Positions 10,383-21,783 of a stretch of DNA of 64,000 nucleotides are shown piece after piece. The notes under the pieces were generated by a model that had not been told where the DNA came from, ran no database searches, and saw nothing but the letters and a program-made list of their open reading frames with translations. The DNA comes from Coffea arabica (taxonomy: Eukaryota; Streptophyta; Magnoliopsida; Gentianales; Rubiaceae): positions 4,464,001 through 4,528,000 of the forward strand of contig NC_092329.1 of NCBI RefSeq assembly GCF_036785885.1, read 5' to 3'. Each line of letters starts with the position of its first letter. The stretch's first letter is position 1. The position numbers were made by a program, and so were the translations under genes.

Positions 10383-11168
10383 CTAATGAAACCCGGAGGA
10401 AGTTGCCGAAAACGACGAGGCAACATACTCCCTAACCTCCCTGGCGATCACATTTCTCATTGCATCCCAAAACCCCGCCGGCAAGTTCTCCTCCGCCCCC
10501 AACCCGGGACCCCTATACATCCCAGGCGGCGCTAAGGACAACGTCGTCATCGGGTCGGACTCATCGTAGTCGGTAAAAGGAACCACCCTGGAATTCACCC
10601 TCGAGGTCGAGGTAGCAGTAATATTATTGTTACTCTCGGGAAATGGCACAAATCCCGAGAACTCATTCTTGACATCAGCAGCAATGTCCATTGCTTCCGT
10701 CATTTGGTTCTCTTGCTGTTGCTGATGATTTGTCTCTTTTTGTTGCTGATATCTTCTTTTCAGCGTCGAGTTCCAGTGGTTCTTGACCGCATTATCTGTC
10801 CGACCGGGGAGCAACCGAGCAATGGTTGCCCATCTATTCCCGTATTTTGCATGAGCAGCTAAGATGGTGTCGTCTTCCTCCGGCGAAAACGGCCGGTGTT
10901 CAACGCTAGGACTCAGCTGGTTGCACCATCTAAGCCTGCAAGATTTTCCAGACCGCCCCTTTATGTAGTTGCTAATCAAGGACCAGTTTCTAGCCCCATA
11001 TTTCTCTACTAGGCGGGTTAGGATCTTGTCCTCCTCCGCACTCCACGGCCCTTTTATCCTCTCGGACCTGCTAGCATCTCTTGGTGTTTTACCGGACAAA
11101 GAAGAATCAGAAGACGATGAATCAGACGAGGAAGATGTTGCAGATGAGCACCTGTAGAAACTATCCAT
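10383..11168 (-). CDS. R2R3-MYB transcription factor, subgroup 22 (MYB44/70/73/77-like)
   Basis: A single uninterrupted 261-codon frame, as is usual for this subgroup. After a Ser-rich leader (residues 8-25) comes R2 (about 37-86: [20 protein letters not shown], Trp42/62/81) and R3 (about 89-138, Phe94 in place of the first Trp, then Trp113 and Trp132). The segment [21 protein letters not shown] and the [14 protein letters not shown] end of R3 are diagnostic of subgroup 22, nuclear regulators of abscisic acid, auxin and stress responses. The C-terminal half has a Gln-rich stretch (141-155), an EAR-like LSLAPP (210-215) and a conserved-looking [16 protein letters not shown] (233-248). LSLAPP suggests a repressing role; target genes cannot be inferred. 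Confidence 0.92.
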   Translation of the reverse strand: MDSFYRCSSATSSSSDSSSSDSSLSGKTPRDASRSERIKGPWSAEEDKILTRLVEKYGARNWSLISNYIKGRSGKSCRLRWCNQLSPSVEHRPFSPEEDDTILAAHAKYGNRWATIARLLPGRTDNAVKNHWNSTLKRRYQQQKETNHQQQQENQMTEAMDIAADVKNEFSGFVPFPESNNNITATSTSRVNSRVVPFTDYDESDPMTTLSLAPPGMYRGPGLGAEENLPAGFWDAMRNVIAREVREYVASSFSATSSGFH

Positions 11169-11347
11169 TTCAAGAATCTCTGTTTCTAGCTAAAGCTGAA
11201 TACTGATGCAGCTCCTTTTTTTTTTTTTTTTGCGATGCTCAATGGATCGCTCGCTAGCTAGCTAGAACAGTCGTATGTTGTGGTTTGAGTATTTAGTAAA
11301 CTGGGGTTGGGGGAAGAAAGTGACATATATACACATATATATATCTG

Positions 11348-11378
<31 letters not shown>
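11348..11378. repeat. GA microsatellite plus G tract upstream of the MYB gene
   Basis: A (GA)n run at 11348-11368 continues into G11. Read toward the MYB gene it is C11 followed by (CT)n, the pyrimidine-patch arrangement common near plant core promoters and leaders, about 180 bases before the ATG. A second (GA)10 run is at 11554-11573. Confidence 0.75.
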
Positions 11379-11379
<1 letters not shown>

Positions 11380-12179
11380 ATAGGAGGGCATGTATAAAAA
11401 CTAATAGGAGTACAAAATTAAGGTGCCTTAGGGAACAGGGAAATTGGGGTGCATGCATTTGATTTTGGCATGGCTTTTTAGGCTAAAGGTTCTGCGGGGA
11501 GGGTTCTTGGAAATTGCCTTGTGTAAAGTTGGTAGGGACATTAACTATTAAGTAGAGAGAGAGAGAGAGAGAGGCTGCTTAGATTAGATGCGCCACAAGT
11601 GGTGCTGGTCGCGATAATATTTTTGCTGATTTTGGTTTCTGCTAGCAGATTTGTCGCGGCTGGTTCTGTTTTGTCGTTATTATTGGTAAAATGACAAATT
11701 TATCTACGGAAAGATACGAAAGGATTTGGGGAATGAGAGGTGATTAGCACTTCGGCCTTGCGAAATCCTCAAGAATTTTTAGGTTTCAACGTTGGGTTCA
11801 TTGAACCGAGTGTACTTAGTACGAGTTTGGATTTTGTCTTCTGGTCCAGATACAGGATTAAATCATTCGACTTCATGGATATGAATCGTGTACGCTGTCC
11901 GTACAACAATCCACCACAGGGTTCTTTTACATTACTCCGCTAATGGATGAGATCAAGAATTAATATGACTCCATAGAATGCTACTACAACGGTACATGAT
12001 TTTACTCTTGACATTCAAGATTTTCACCCCAAAAAAATTTTTTTTTTCACAACAATATCTGAAGTAGCTCACTACTTGTGTCATTCAAGTTCGAGTTTTG
12101 GCATTAAAAAAGAAGTTCTAACTCTTATTATTTTACAAATAATCAGATTCGAGATAATCTGTGAGCGCTTCCATAAGTA

Positions 12180-12320
12180 ATTGTGTTTGGATTGCAATTT
12201 TCTGAAATTTTTGTAAAAAAATGTATTGTAAAAATTTAATATATATATGAAATAACAAAATGATTGAAAGATGTATTTACAGAAAATATAAAAATTTTTT
12301 TGTAGAAAATTCCTTTCTAA
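12180..12320. repeat. Degenerate 'tttggattgc' MITE
   Basis: Opens with 'gtgtttggattgcaatttt' and contains the family's 'tatttacagaaaatataaaa' segment. The right inverted repeat is decayed beyond recognition. Confidence 0.55.
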
Positions 12321-13309
12321 ATAAGGCTAATTTTGAAAGTATGCCTTAACCTGTCTTCATAACGGGATTGAAATTATTCAAATTTTTGTCTATCAAACGG
12401 AAGGAAAAAAAAAAAACCAACAAACCACCACGGCCTTCCACGTTAGTGTCTATGCAAAAGAAACAATTGGACAAGGCTCAAATAATAATGTTACGCTGAT
12501 TTAGAAAATTGCGTGGATGGTACCATCTCATGTGCGCTACAAATTTCAACAGAAATTGTAGGAGTAGTATATGAAAAATTACGCATTTATGGAAGGAGGG
12601 CAGAATTGGTATTTGAAGTAGTATATTCCATTTACATACAAAGAGGACAGAAAACTACTAGTAATATGATAGTATACACTTTTAATAATCATTCTCGCAG
12701 AACTACTTATACTACTGGCTTTCAATCTTAACAGCAGCGTTTAAAACATGACAGTAAAGAAGGAGCTGTTTAACATTCATTCTTCGGCATCATTGATCGT
12801 ACTAGCAGTAAAGTAGTACTAACAAATAATAATAATGGTCACGCGCCATTTTTTTCCTGCTAACGAAACCAATACCACTGTGAAAGCTTAAAATCTAGTG
12901 GGGGACTGGATTTAGTAAATAAGTGAAAAACGCCAAGTGGGGCCGCTCTTTTTGACTAATTTGCAGACTTACAGCTGTGATTCTCCAATCCATAGCATCA
13001 GTCGCTATAACAAACGGCCCTGATCAACCGCTGTTTGGTTAAAAAACAAAAAGGTTTATCTTAGCCAGTTTGAGGATGACTTCGGCGACTTCCACGTACG
13101 AAGGTCCCACCCACAGCCTGGAAGAATCTCACGTGATACGAGTTTGAATCGCTTTGACTTCAGAGGGCTATCCATGAATAGCTCTTGGCCCCACTCGCCG
13201 TTATGGAGCGTGCCGCTTAAGTGCTAGTACTGGTAAAAGTAAAACCGCCATGGATATTTTTGAAAGATGATATGAATTTGGAACCTTCGATATCAAGTGT
13301 GTTTGGATG

Positions 13310-13740
13310 GGGTTAATAAGTGCGCTTGGATAGTTAAATTTTTTTAAAATAATATTTTTCTTGTGTCGTGAATATATTTTTTAATATATTTTTTATATTT
13401 TCAATCACCTTTTTATATCATATTTAAAAAATATTACAATAATTATTTTAAATAATACTCTATCCAAACACATATACTGTGGTACTTTCTATGATGTAAT
13501 ATATGCGACATAAAAAGATGATTGAGAAGATAAATATGTGTTGAAAAATTATCATATCTAAAAAATATTACAGTAATTATTTTAAATAATACTATATCCA
13601 AACACATATACTTTAGTATTTTTTATGATGTGATGTATGCGACATAAAAAAGTGATTAAGAAGATAAATATATGTTAAAAAATGTATTTACGATGCAAGC
13701 AAATAATTTTTATGTATATAATGCCTATCTAAACACACGT
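13310..13740. repeat. Cluster of related AT-rich MITE-like units in tandem
   Basis: The first unit (13317-13475) is roughly palindromic: 'gcgcttggatagttaaat' at its left mirrors 'actctatccaaacacat' at its right. A direct repeat follows: the block around 'aatactctatccaaacac' (near 13457) recurs around 'aatactatatccaaacac' (near 13591) with a 134-base period, and 'tatgcgacataaaaa' occurs at both 13502 and 13636. The third unit is truncated. Probably one element that duplicated in place or nested insertions of one family. Confidence 0.65.
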
Positions 13741-15485
13741 ACTGATGATCATCCAAATTAACAAGCTGATTTTACGCTTTCTTCGAATAATTAACGTTCT
13801 GACATTTAAACTATAGGGAAAAAAACACGAGCTTAAAGTTTCTGTATCAAAATTGTCAATCAACTTTGACATACAAAAATGTATATACGATGATCATCTC
13901 ATAGAAAATACATCATAATTTTTTTTTAAAAAATTCTACCCAAAAAGCTGGTCTAAACTTAAAATGTAGACTTAATAACAAGAGGAGAGGAACACAACTG
14001 TGGATTAAAGCAGAGTGAGCGCTGCTTGATGGAGCTCTTTTTTCTCTCAACTTGATTCTGGATCTGGTTACAGTTCTCAAAGAGTTGCATTTGTTGAAAT
14101 CGGAGCAATGATGCATCTTAACTTTAATTAGGCACGGATCATGCAATTTCTTGGCATATTAGCCCAACTTGCATGTACTTTTGCCACTTTTTTCTACGTG
14201 TTTCCAAAAGTTTAGGTGCAAATTAGCGTAAAAGGGACAGTAAATTGTAGTCCTCCAGCTAGCTCGCTAACTAGAACCAGAAGCAAAAACACACAGCTTC
14301 CAAAGGATTAAATTGATTCTTGAAGGTGAGGCACACAGGCTGCGGCTAAGTGAGTGAGTGAGCGAGCGTGCGCGCTCCGTGATCAGAAGTCTGAACGCGG
14401 AATGTCATGATGATTACTCTGGAGCCGCCCACGTGGCAGAATTTAGGGGGCAGTTTGGAGTGTTGTGCGATGGACATGATTTCAGAAGCAGATGAAACCA
14501 AAAGCAAGCAGTTGGGTTTGGCAGTTGATATAATTTGCGGTCCGAACAGCTGGCTGCCATCTCACCGACTGGTTGTACGGTTCCCATAAACGACGAAACC
14601 ACCTGATTGCTTCACTCCGCTGTATCCATCGGACGGTGGTTATTGTCCATTGTCTGGTGTGATTGAACGAACAGCAACAATGGGCCCTTCAAACTTTCCA
14701 CTGATTGATTGGCGCTGTTTGATCAATCATGATGGTTACCAGTAACTACTCGTCTACGAACTAGTACTCTTTTTTTTTTTTTTGCCTCCTAAAACGTTTG
14801 GAAAAATTCAACTTCGATCATCGTCATAACAAACATGCTATTGACATAATATATTGCTTACAGATCGTGTATAAACATAACCCTTGCATTAATAGTGGAA
14901 TTGAAATACAGAATCTGTTCTCATTAATTGAGCTAATTTGTACAGACATAAATTAGTTTTTTTTTTTCTCTTGAGGAAAGTTGTACTGCTGTTACTTTCC
15001 ACTCGACCAACGGATTCTGGCCGTCGGATTTGGCGCAAAATGTACAATGAAGGTGGTCCACAGTGTTCCCTTCCAACCTATTTGCCGGTTTCCTTTGGCC
15101 GTATAGGAGTATAACATTTGTATGGCAATCAGCGTTTCCGCGTGGGCATTGTGCAGTAGGATGTTGTACAATTTTCGTTTTCTAGCCACTCTTTCGGAAA
15201 ATGGTCAACTAAATTTGGTTATGGTTGTTAGATCTTTCTCTCTTACGAGCAAAATTTTAGTTGTTGTTTTTACTCGAGGTCTAGTCTTCGAATAGTGTGC
15301 TGACGTCCCCATCATATGTGAGCTGTACGAAAACTGGTAACGTGTCAAATATCGCATGAGTGCAATCAGTTTTGCCTGAAGAAAAATTTTCCAGGCGAAC
15401 ATCAGAAAAAGTGGATTTAATTTGTTCAGTGTTTAGGCCTACAGCCTGTCCAAAAATATCTCAATGGCTAAACAAGTGATTTTAG

Positions 15486-16006
15486 CTAGGGTAGTCATTG
15501 AACCGAATCGAACGAGCAATTCGGTCTAAAACTCTACTAGCACTCGAGTTGATCGAGTTCGGATAGTTTAACGAGTCAAGTTTGAGTATCCAATAATAAG
15601 ACTTGAAGACTCATCGAGCTTAATCAAATTTTTTAATTTTAATTTTTTAATAATAATAATAATATTATTATTATTATGAAATCACCCGTGTGTTCGCAGG
15701 AGTGGTTGAATTTATCAAATGTTTTAGGTTGTATAAAAATTTTTGAAGGGTGATAATGTTTTTTTGCTCACAAATTGTCAAAAAAAAAATGAAATTCTCA
15801 AATCTCCTTGATTTGAGTTCGATGAGGCTTGTTTGGACTCCAACTTATGTGAGTCGAATTCAAGTTCTATGAGCAATGTATCGAACTTGAACTCGAACTC
15901 CAGTAATGCTACTCGTCTGAGCTTGTACTTGAGTATCCTTCTTACAAATCGAATTGAGCTTGAATACAACGATATTTGAGTTCAATTCGACTCGATCACA
16001 TCCCTA
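15486..16006. mobile_element. hAT-like MITE rich in 'ctcgagtt' motifs
   Basis: 521 bp with imperfect terminal inverted repeats (left 'tagggtagtcattgaaccga', right inverted 'tagggatgtgatcgagtcga') and a 7-bp direct repeat attttag on both sides (15479-15485 and 16007-16013); the eighth base differs (g/a). The short TAGGG termini and 7-8-bp duplication fit the hAT class. The interior has an (AAT)n/(ATT)n palindrome near 15648-15677. No transposase is encoded. Elements of similar style lie at 51294 and 55482. Confidence 0.7.
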
Positions 16007-16905
16007 ATTTTAGAGCCTTCTTGCTATCATATCCAAGATTTGAGTCTTGAATTTGGCCCTTTAGCGAAAAAGTGTGGGGGTGAAAGGAATTAAAAAAAAA
16101 AATAGTCTGCCCAAAAATCCTTTTAAATTTTTCATGCCAAAAGAGTTGAATAAGCATCCGATTGTTGTTCAAATTGTGAACTATAATATGGTTTTTCCTA
16201 TTAAATTTAGTTCTTCGAAGTTGAATTGTACTAGGCACTGCTGGCACTCTCTCTACTTGAGTCCCAGGCCATTACATTTTTTTTTTTTGGGGTAGTCCCA
16301 AACCATAAGTTTATTGTCGAATAAAAAAATTCAATCAATTTCTCGAGGCACCAATGCTAGGCTGCAGTTGCCGATTTCATTAGCCATGGACAATGAAACT
16401 AGATTAAAATCATAGCCGTTTTACCTGAAACTTTAACTTTGTTTCTAGGAGCACTATTGTAAAGTTAAATAGCATTTCTAGATCAAGAGTTTAGGTTTGC
16501 TGATGATGAAAATTCACCTTCTCTTTTTCAACCAAGTTGAAGGAATCCAAACAAAACACCGGCTCAAAGGTGACAGAAGTTGGAAGTATACTTTAAAACT
16601 TCATTGTCGTCCATAAAGTACATGACTATAATTATAATTAGTATTATTTTTGTAAGTAATTATGATCATTGTTGTTGACAGCCTTACTTTGTCCTGGTGT
16701 TTTTGTTTTAAGATTTTGGTCCTAGTATTTTCTCATGATAAACAAATACATTTATGGGTGAATGAATCTCGCTGAGCTCAACTACTGCCCAACTAGAAAA
16801 TATGAAAAAGGATGCAAAATTGCCATTATCTCTAACTCTTACATAATTATCTCTTCATCTGTCCCAACCAAACATGTATAGTTTGACAAGGATATCAAAA
16901 TTGTT

Positions 16906-17022
16906 CAATTAGGCACGCCACATAAGAGTGAGAAATAATTCTAATTAAAATAGTTACTTTCATACATATAGTAACTATTTTAATTAGAGTTATTTCTCAG
17001 TTCTATGTGGCGTGCCTGATTG
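16906..17022. repeat. 117-bp near-perfect foldback
   Basis: The two arms are about 53 bases each with only five mismatches by eye, joined by a loop of about 11 bases (around 'ttcatacata'). Outer arm ends are 'caattaggcacgccacat' and 'atgtggcgtgcctgattg'. I see no clear target duplication and no related copy in the window. It could be a small MITE or an inverted duplication; if transcribed it would form a long hairpin RNA. Confidence 0.85.
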
Positions 17023-17104
17023 AAAAGAATTAACGGGTTATGGGTCATTTGAATTTTACCCATATTGAATATTATATTATACGTTTAAAAATTATCTCAA
17101 ATTT

Positions 17105-17190
17105 TAAAATAATTTTAAAAAACAACTAATCTTATCTTAATGATATCTAAAATAATTTTAAAAAATAACTAATCTTATCTTAATACTTTC
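17105..17190. repeat. 43-bp tandem duplication, two copies
   Basis: 'taaaataattttaaaaaa' followed by 'aactaatcttatcttaat' occurs at 17105-17147 and again at 17148-17190 with a few changes, mostly at the 3' edge of the unit. Confidence 0.8.
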
Positions 17191-19540
17191 TATGAAATTA
17201 TTACATACAACTATAGTAAAACCTTTTTTTTAAATCACAATTATTAAAATCTTATGTGTTCCATAAATTGCTTTCTTTTTCCACTATATCATTGATTAGT
17301 ATTCAAATTGTTCATCATTTCTTCCCTTAATTTTGAATTAACTGAATACAAAAAAGAGAATTAACTGTTACACCGAGCAGGACGAGTAGAATGACTTGAC
17401 TCTGAAGATGAAACCTACTTGAGAAGTAGTAATTAGCTTAGTTTATCTTTTCAGATTCATGAATGAAATCCATTGTATATACTAATGTCAGTACTTTCCA
17501 TTAATTAAGATGTCAAGATGTTTCCTCTGCTCCTTCCTTTACACACCAGCATTAATTCTTTAATAAGTTGGGGTATCCGCAGATGGCAACAGCCCAGAAC
17601 AAAGGTTTTCAAAGCTGTTGGTTCTAATCAAGCACTTCCAGCTCACAAATGTCGCAGATCTAGACATAATTCGCAATTAGCTCTTCCATCACTGCATTGG
17701 CCATTCATTACCAAGAAGGTACTTAACCAAATCTGGAAATCTCTTATCTGATTTTCTCTCCCATATCAGGAATGTGCATTGAACAATGCCAATCAGACAA
17801 AACAGATAAAAGAAGAAAATCAGTTTTGGACAATTATCTGAACCCTCATATCATATCCGTAGTGTTTACTCTTTAATTCTCCCATATTTTGTCGCCTGGA
17901 TTGGGGGCAGTCGTGTTGCACACCACATGGAACCTAAAAATCTTCTTTGTAAATGTAGTAGTACTACATAAATAATAAGGCCTTTCGTATCGTACTATAG
18001 TATAATCTGCCCTATATTTGCATAGAAAGTTCCTGGAGTTATTTCTTTCTTGATTACCAGTTTGTTAGGATATTTGGATCATTGTTAAGTCCAGTAATCA
18101 TACTACGATCTAATATTTGGCGACAGTTTTACATTTCTCCTTGTAGGAAAAATACCAAAAAATTGAACACAAACAAATAACAAGAGATTGTAATGGCACT
18201 TACAGCATCAATTCTGTGATTTGTCTCATCTAATCTAGTAGTAACAACCATTAGACAGAGGAAGCCTTTACTGTAGCTTGCTTCCCTTGTTGACACGTGG
18301 CCCCTGAATGGAGGGCTTGCCATCTTTCGTTCCGCTGCTTCCAGTGTGTCTGCAAAAGGTGAAAGGCAAATTGGACCGGGATGTGATGGATGTATTCAGC
18401 CCCATATATGGGGGTGCCCAGTGATTCTTTGTTGGGCTTTGAAGTTGCAAGAGGTGAAATTCTGAATGATTCGTGGTCGATGTTAGGATGAAATATGGAG
18501 CACAGCAACCCAACATAAACTCGCATGCTTCAGGCTTCATAGACAGCTAACAACTAACAGAGGATCTCATGCACAAAAATGAGGATCTCAACAGAAGAGG
18601 ATGAAGTTGTTTCTTACAAAGCACAACAACTAACAGAGGAAACTTTCCAAATCCTGCAGCAAAAAGAACTCCCAAAGATGGACAAGACAACCAAAACTGC
18701 CACTATTCAGTAAACAATTCCAAAGGACAATTTTCTGGGCTACATCCAGTTTGAATCAGAAAATCAGTTGCAAATTGCACGCTCAACTAGCAAAATTTTT
18801 CTAAACTCGATTGTTTACCATACTCTCTATTGTCCACCGGAGATGGTGCTAATGGGACTAACGTAGCTTGGATAAACCTGCTGTATTTCAAAGAAATTAA
18901 ACATCTTTTCTGGTTTTTTTCTTCCAAGGGATAGATCTTCCCACATGAAATTAAATGAACCTGTTCATCGTCACAAAAGCTATCATACAGTTGATTAAAA
19001 ATGTGGATGAAAAATACCACATCTAAGATATCATACTTATTAATTGCCAATTATGGCAAATGAATGGAATTTTCAGCTATTATCCAAAGCCACATAATAG
19101 GAAGGTTCAATAACTTGTAAAATTTTGAAGTCTTGCATGTGCTTTTAACTATCGTTTTTCATCAATTGAATTGGTTTGACTGGTACAAGATGCAATTTCT
19201 CTTTGATCCACTTGTTATTCCTAACCTTAGTAAAGCTTCATTCTTTGAGTACTAAACGAATCGCGGTCTGACAATATTATAAATACATACATTTAGCCAT
19301 AGTTATTAAACTCGGATTGATTTGGTGACCCAGGCATCAGACCAGATTGGATCTCTAGTTAGATCGGCCAAGAGATTGATTCGGACAAATCCATTTCACC
19401 CAACCAAGAACCCATTCGGTTTTTCAATTGACCTGGTCTTTCTCTCTCTCTCTCTCTCTTCAATCATGGTTTTTTGTTTTCGAAACAAAGTGTACATGTG
19501 CTTTTGATAATATTTCTACATTGGATCTTCAATTAATCTC

Positions 19541-19920
19541 TTGACTTCATCGGGTCCTCTGTATAGCAAAAAAGAGGAGAGGACAATAGCTCCAAAGAAT
19601 CTATGGGCATGTCTATTCCATCTTTGTAGTTACTTGCTGATAGCCATTGGTGAAGCAGTCGTAACTGTTATGGTAATTATTAAGCGGCATCACTTCTGGC
19701 CTAACCTCGTCAAAGCTGCCCACCACCAACACCAACCCGTCGACAAGCTCGGCTTGGCGTTATGCGTTTTAGTATATTTCTTCCCTGGGATGTTCACGAC
19801 CATCGTATTTATGGCCCTCGCTCCGCTGTTAAAGTCTTAGTTCACCTGTGCAAATCGGTTGCCCAGAAAAGATCCCGGCCATCCGTGGACGACGACCTGG
19901 AGAGCGGACCTAACGCATAA
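19541..19920 (+). pseudogene. Remnant of an unrecognised two-helix membrane protein gene, probable frameshift
   Basis: A 99-codon open stretch with no usable ATG at its head encodes two likely membrane helices, LWACLFHLCSYLLIAIGEAV and LGLALCVLVYFFPGMFTTIV, separated by a basic loop (KRHHFWPNLVKAAHHQHQP). It stops at TAG 19838-19840. In the next frame coding-like sequence goes on without a break to TAA 19918-19920 and ends SVDDDLESGPNA, an acidic tail typical of a real C-terminus. A one-base shift around 19825-19840 would join the two. The first in-frame ATG lies inside helix 1, so an upstream exon is missing or lost. I do not recognise the family. Confidence 0.4.
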
Positions 19921-20972
19921 ATAAACAAGTAAATTAGTAGATTGGATTTAACTAAAGCAACTCAAAATTAATTACATTATTCAAGTTTGTTACAAAATCA
20001 AAATAATAAGCTTCAACAATTATAATGATGATTTTGATTCGATTTCTGTTATCCTTTGGTTGCCTTTACTCAAATACGGAATTCCCAAGTCGAGCACACA
20101 AAGCTTTCTCGGGCTACTTGCACTTCTTAACAATAGTTTGGCTGGCTAAACATTTTCCAGTGAGCGTCTCCATCAGAATAAGTAGGCGCAATATACAGTT
20201 AATTGTTGCGCATCTCAATGCTGGTCCTTAATAATCTGGTTGCATTTGAAATCACGATGTCCAAGTGCAACAGCAATCAGTAATTTTTCCTCCTTGTTAT
20301 ATATTGCCCAAAACATCAAATGCTGAGGAATGATGAGTGAACTTTGCAGTTTCACTGATTTTTCTGATCTTCTCTTTTGGGGTTTAGCTGATTTTCTCTG
20401 TTGAAATGCAAAACACGTAAAAGCTCCAATAGGTATATGCTATATGTTAGCTGCATCCAGTGCAACTGGAATCGAGCACTATTCCATTCAGGGTTTCTGC
20501 AGATTTTTTCCATGGTGTCTAATGTTTCAAACTGCATGTGTCAGTTACAAGTTCATAATTGGTCGCATACAAATCAATTTTAAATAGTATCAAGCAACTG
20601 AACTTGTGCGATTTCATTGATGTTTGTATCATGTATGCATGTTCCTTTCAGATGCACAAATTAGATACTCCCACGTAATTACCAATTGATAAGTAGCATA
20701 GCTAACAACACACCAGTACTGTCAAACTGATAAAATAGTAAATCTTGATATGTATTTTAGCTAACCAATACCACAAGTCTTGAATGATCGTTCACAGGAC
20801 TAATCAATATAGCCCTTGAACTTGAATACTCTGCACTGACAAACTCCACTAGAGAGTAGAGGCTAGAAAGTTATACTTTTCTTGAAATAAAGGTGCGATT
20901 TTTCTGTATATTATTATTAGTTACATACATGCACGCTCGGAAGCGTACTATGGCATCCATATATTAATTACT
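19921..20972. other. Spacer, no supported gene
   Basis: AT-rich DNA between the membrane-protein remnant and the 3' end of the MIZ1-like gene. Frames at 20025-20231 and 20352-20583 overlap on both strands and show no domain. The last 100-200 bases should include the MIZ1-like 3' UTR. Confidence 0.5.
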
Positions 20973-21701
20973 CTACCGCAATCTCACAAAGAAAAAGCTC
21001 AATTCTTGCCCCGAAGCGCCATCTGGATTTATCATGTACAATGATTCCGAATCTTTTGAACCGACCGTCCTCTCAAATCTTGCTCTAATGTAAGTTAATT
21101 CTCCATCACCAGTTTCTTTCTCATGTGGGCTTGGAAGAACACCAGCACCCATTGAAACTCCCCTGAGGAGCTGCATAACATGAATCTCATCATCACTCAT
21201 ATTCTTTCTCCTGATGGAATAACCAATTTTCCTTCCATTGCAGAATACAGCCCACACAAACTCCTCCAAAACCTTCTTTTTGCGAGTTTTCGTATCGCTT
21301 TCTAGAGCAAACCTGACAACATCCGACCCCATTTCTTTATGAAATGCAGTTGTGAGCATTGGTAGCTCAATCACAAAAATAGGTAAACGATGAGGATCTT
21401 CTTGAATAGCTAGGCTCACTCTCCCTCTACGGTACCCAAACAAAGTTACTGTCGTAGCATTGTCTGTCAGCAAATGTTTCCGTGGCCTGCCCAACAGTGC
21501 TACCATTTTGCAACCCGTGGTTAACATAGGCAGAAGCTTGAACATGCGAAAGAGGCCTCCAGCGCCACCGCCGGTGCCACCTGATTTTGGTTTCTTGTCT
21601 GGATTGGTGGGACGTTGCAGCAGTGATAGTAAGACGTGATTTTCCATTTTGTGGAATGTGTTAGGGTGTAAAAAAGGCAGAGGCATTGAGGGGTTCTGCA
21701 A
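20973..21701 (-). CDS. MIZU-KUSSEI1-like protein (DUF617)
   Basis: An intronless 242-codon frame, the usual form of this plant-only family. After a variable Gly-rich linker (KPKSGGTGGGAGG) the DUF617 core runs from about residue 70 to the end: VTLFGYRRGRVSLAIQEDP, PIFVIELPMLTTAFHKEM, VRFALES, EFVWAVFCNGRKIGYSIRRK, MQLLRGVSMGAGVLP, GELTYIRARFERTVGS and the typical terminus ELSFFFVRLR. The Arabidopsis founder MIZ1 is needed for root hydrotropism and sits on the endoplasmic reticulum; most paralogues are uncharacterised, so only the family is certain. A second Met at residue 19 (MENHVLL) is an alternative start; the upstream TATA box fits the first. Confidence 0.93.
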   Translation of the reverse strand: MQNPSMPLPFLHPNTFHKMENHVLLSLLQRPTNPDKKPKSGGTGGGAGGLFRMFKLLPMLTTGCKMVALLGRPRKHLLTDNATTVTLFGYRRGRVSLAIQEDPHRLPIFVIELPMLTTAFHKEMGSDVVRFALESDTKTRKKKVLEEFVWAVFCNGRKIGYSIRRKNMSDDEIHVMQLLRGVSMGAGVLPSPHEKETGDGELTYIRARFERTVGSKDSESLYMINPDGASGQELSFFFVRLR

Positions 21702-21775
21702 ATATTAAATTTAAGCAAGGGATGGTGTGCAGGTGTTGGCTATGTTATGGAATAGTGTGGGAAGTGTTTAGTTTG

Positions 21776-21783
21776 TATTTATA
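21776..21783 (-). promoter_or_regulatory. Probable TATA box of the MIZ1-like gene
   Basis: On the minus strand the sequence reads CTATAAATAC about 75 bases before the ATG at 21701, giving a short leader of about 45 nt and supporting the first Met as start. Confidence 0.6.

Larger units (their letters stand above)
11574..15485. other. Spacer with MITEs, no supported gene
   Basis: The part next to 11.2-11.7 kb should contain the MYB promoter. The rest is AT-rich with decayed MITEs (12180-12320, 13310-13740) and a GAGT/GAGC simple stretch at 14347-14371. Frames at 12513-12731, 13913-14146, 14407-14589 and 15205-15402 show no domain, codon pattern or splice context I would call a gene. Confidence 0.5.
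16014..19540. other. Spacer, no firmly supported gene
   Basis: AT-rich DNA containing the foldback at 16906-17022, a 43-bp tandem duplication at 17105-17190 and a (TC)n run at 19440-19459. A + frame at 17518-17751 ends at a plausible splice donor, and overlapping minus frames cover 18129-18540, but none shows a domain I recognise or a complete gene structure. The region next to 19.3 kb has the look of an old repeat ('gatcggccaagagattgat'). Confidence 0.45.

Noticed and set aside
16906-17022. Calling the foldback a miRNA gene
   Set aside because: The arms are too long and too perfect for a conserved plant miRNA, and there is no expression evidence; kept as a foldback repeat.
17518-17751. Possible exon MFPLLLPLHTSINSLISWGI with a donor-like end
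   Set aside because: No domain, and no downstream exon could be chained to it.
18129-18540. Three overlapping minus frames
   Set aside because: Different frames over the same DNA, none with a recognisable motif; chance openings in a GC-richer patch.
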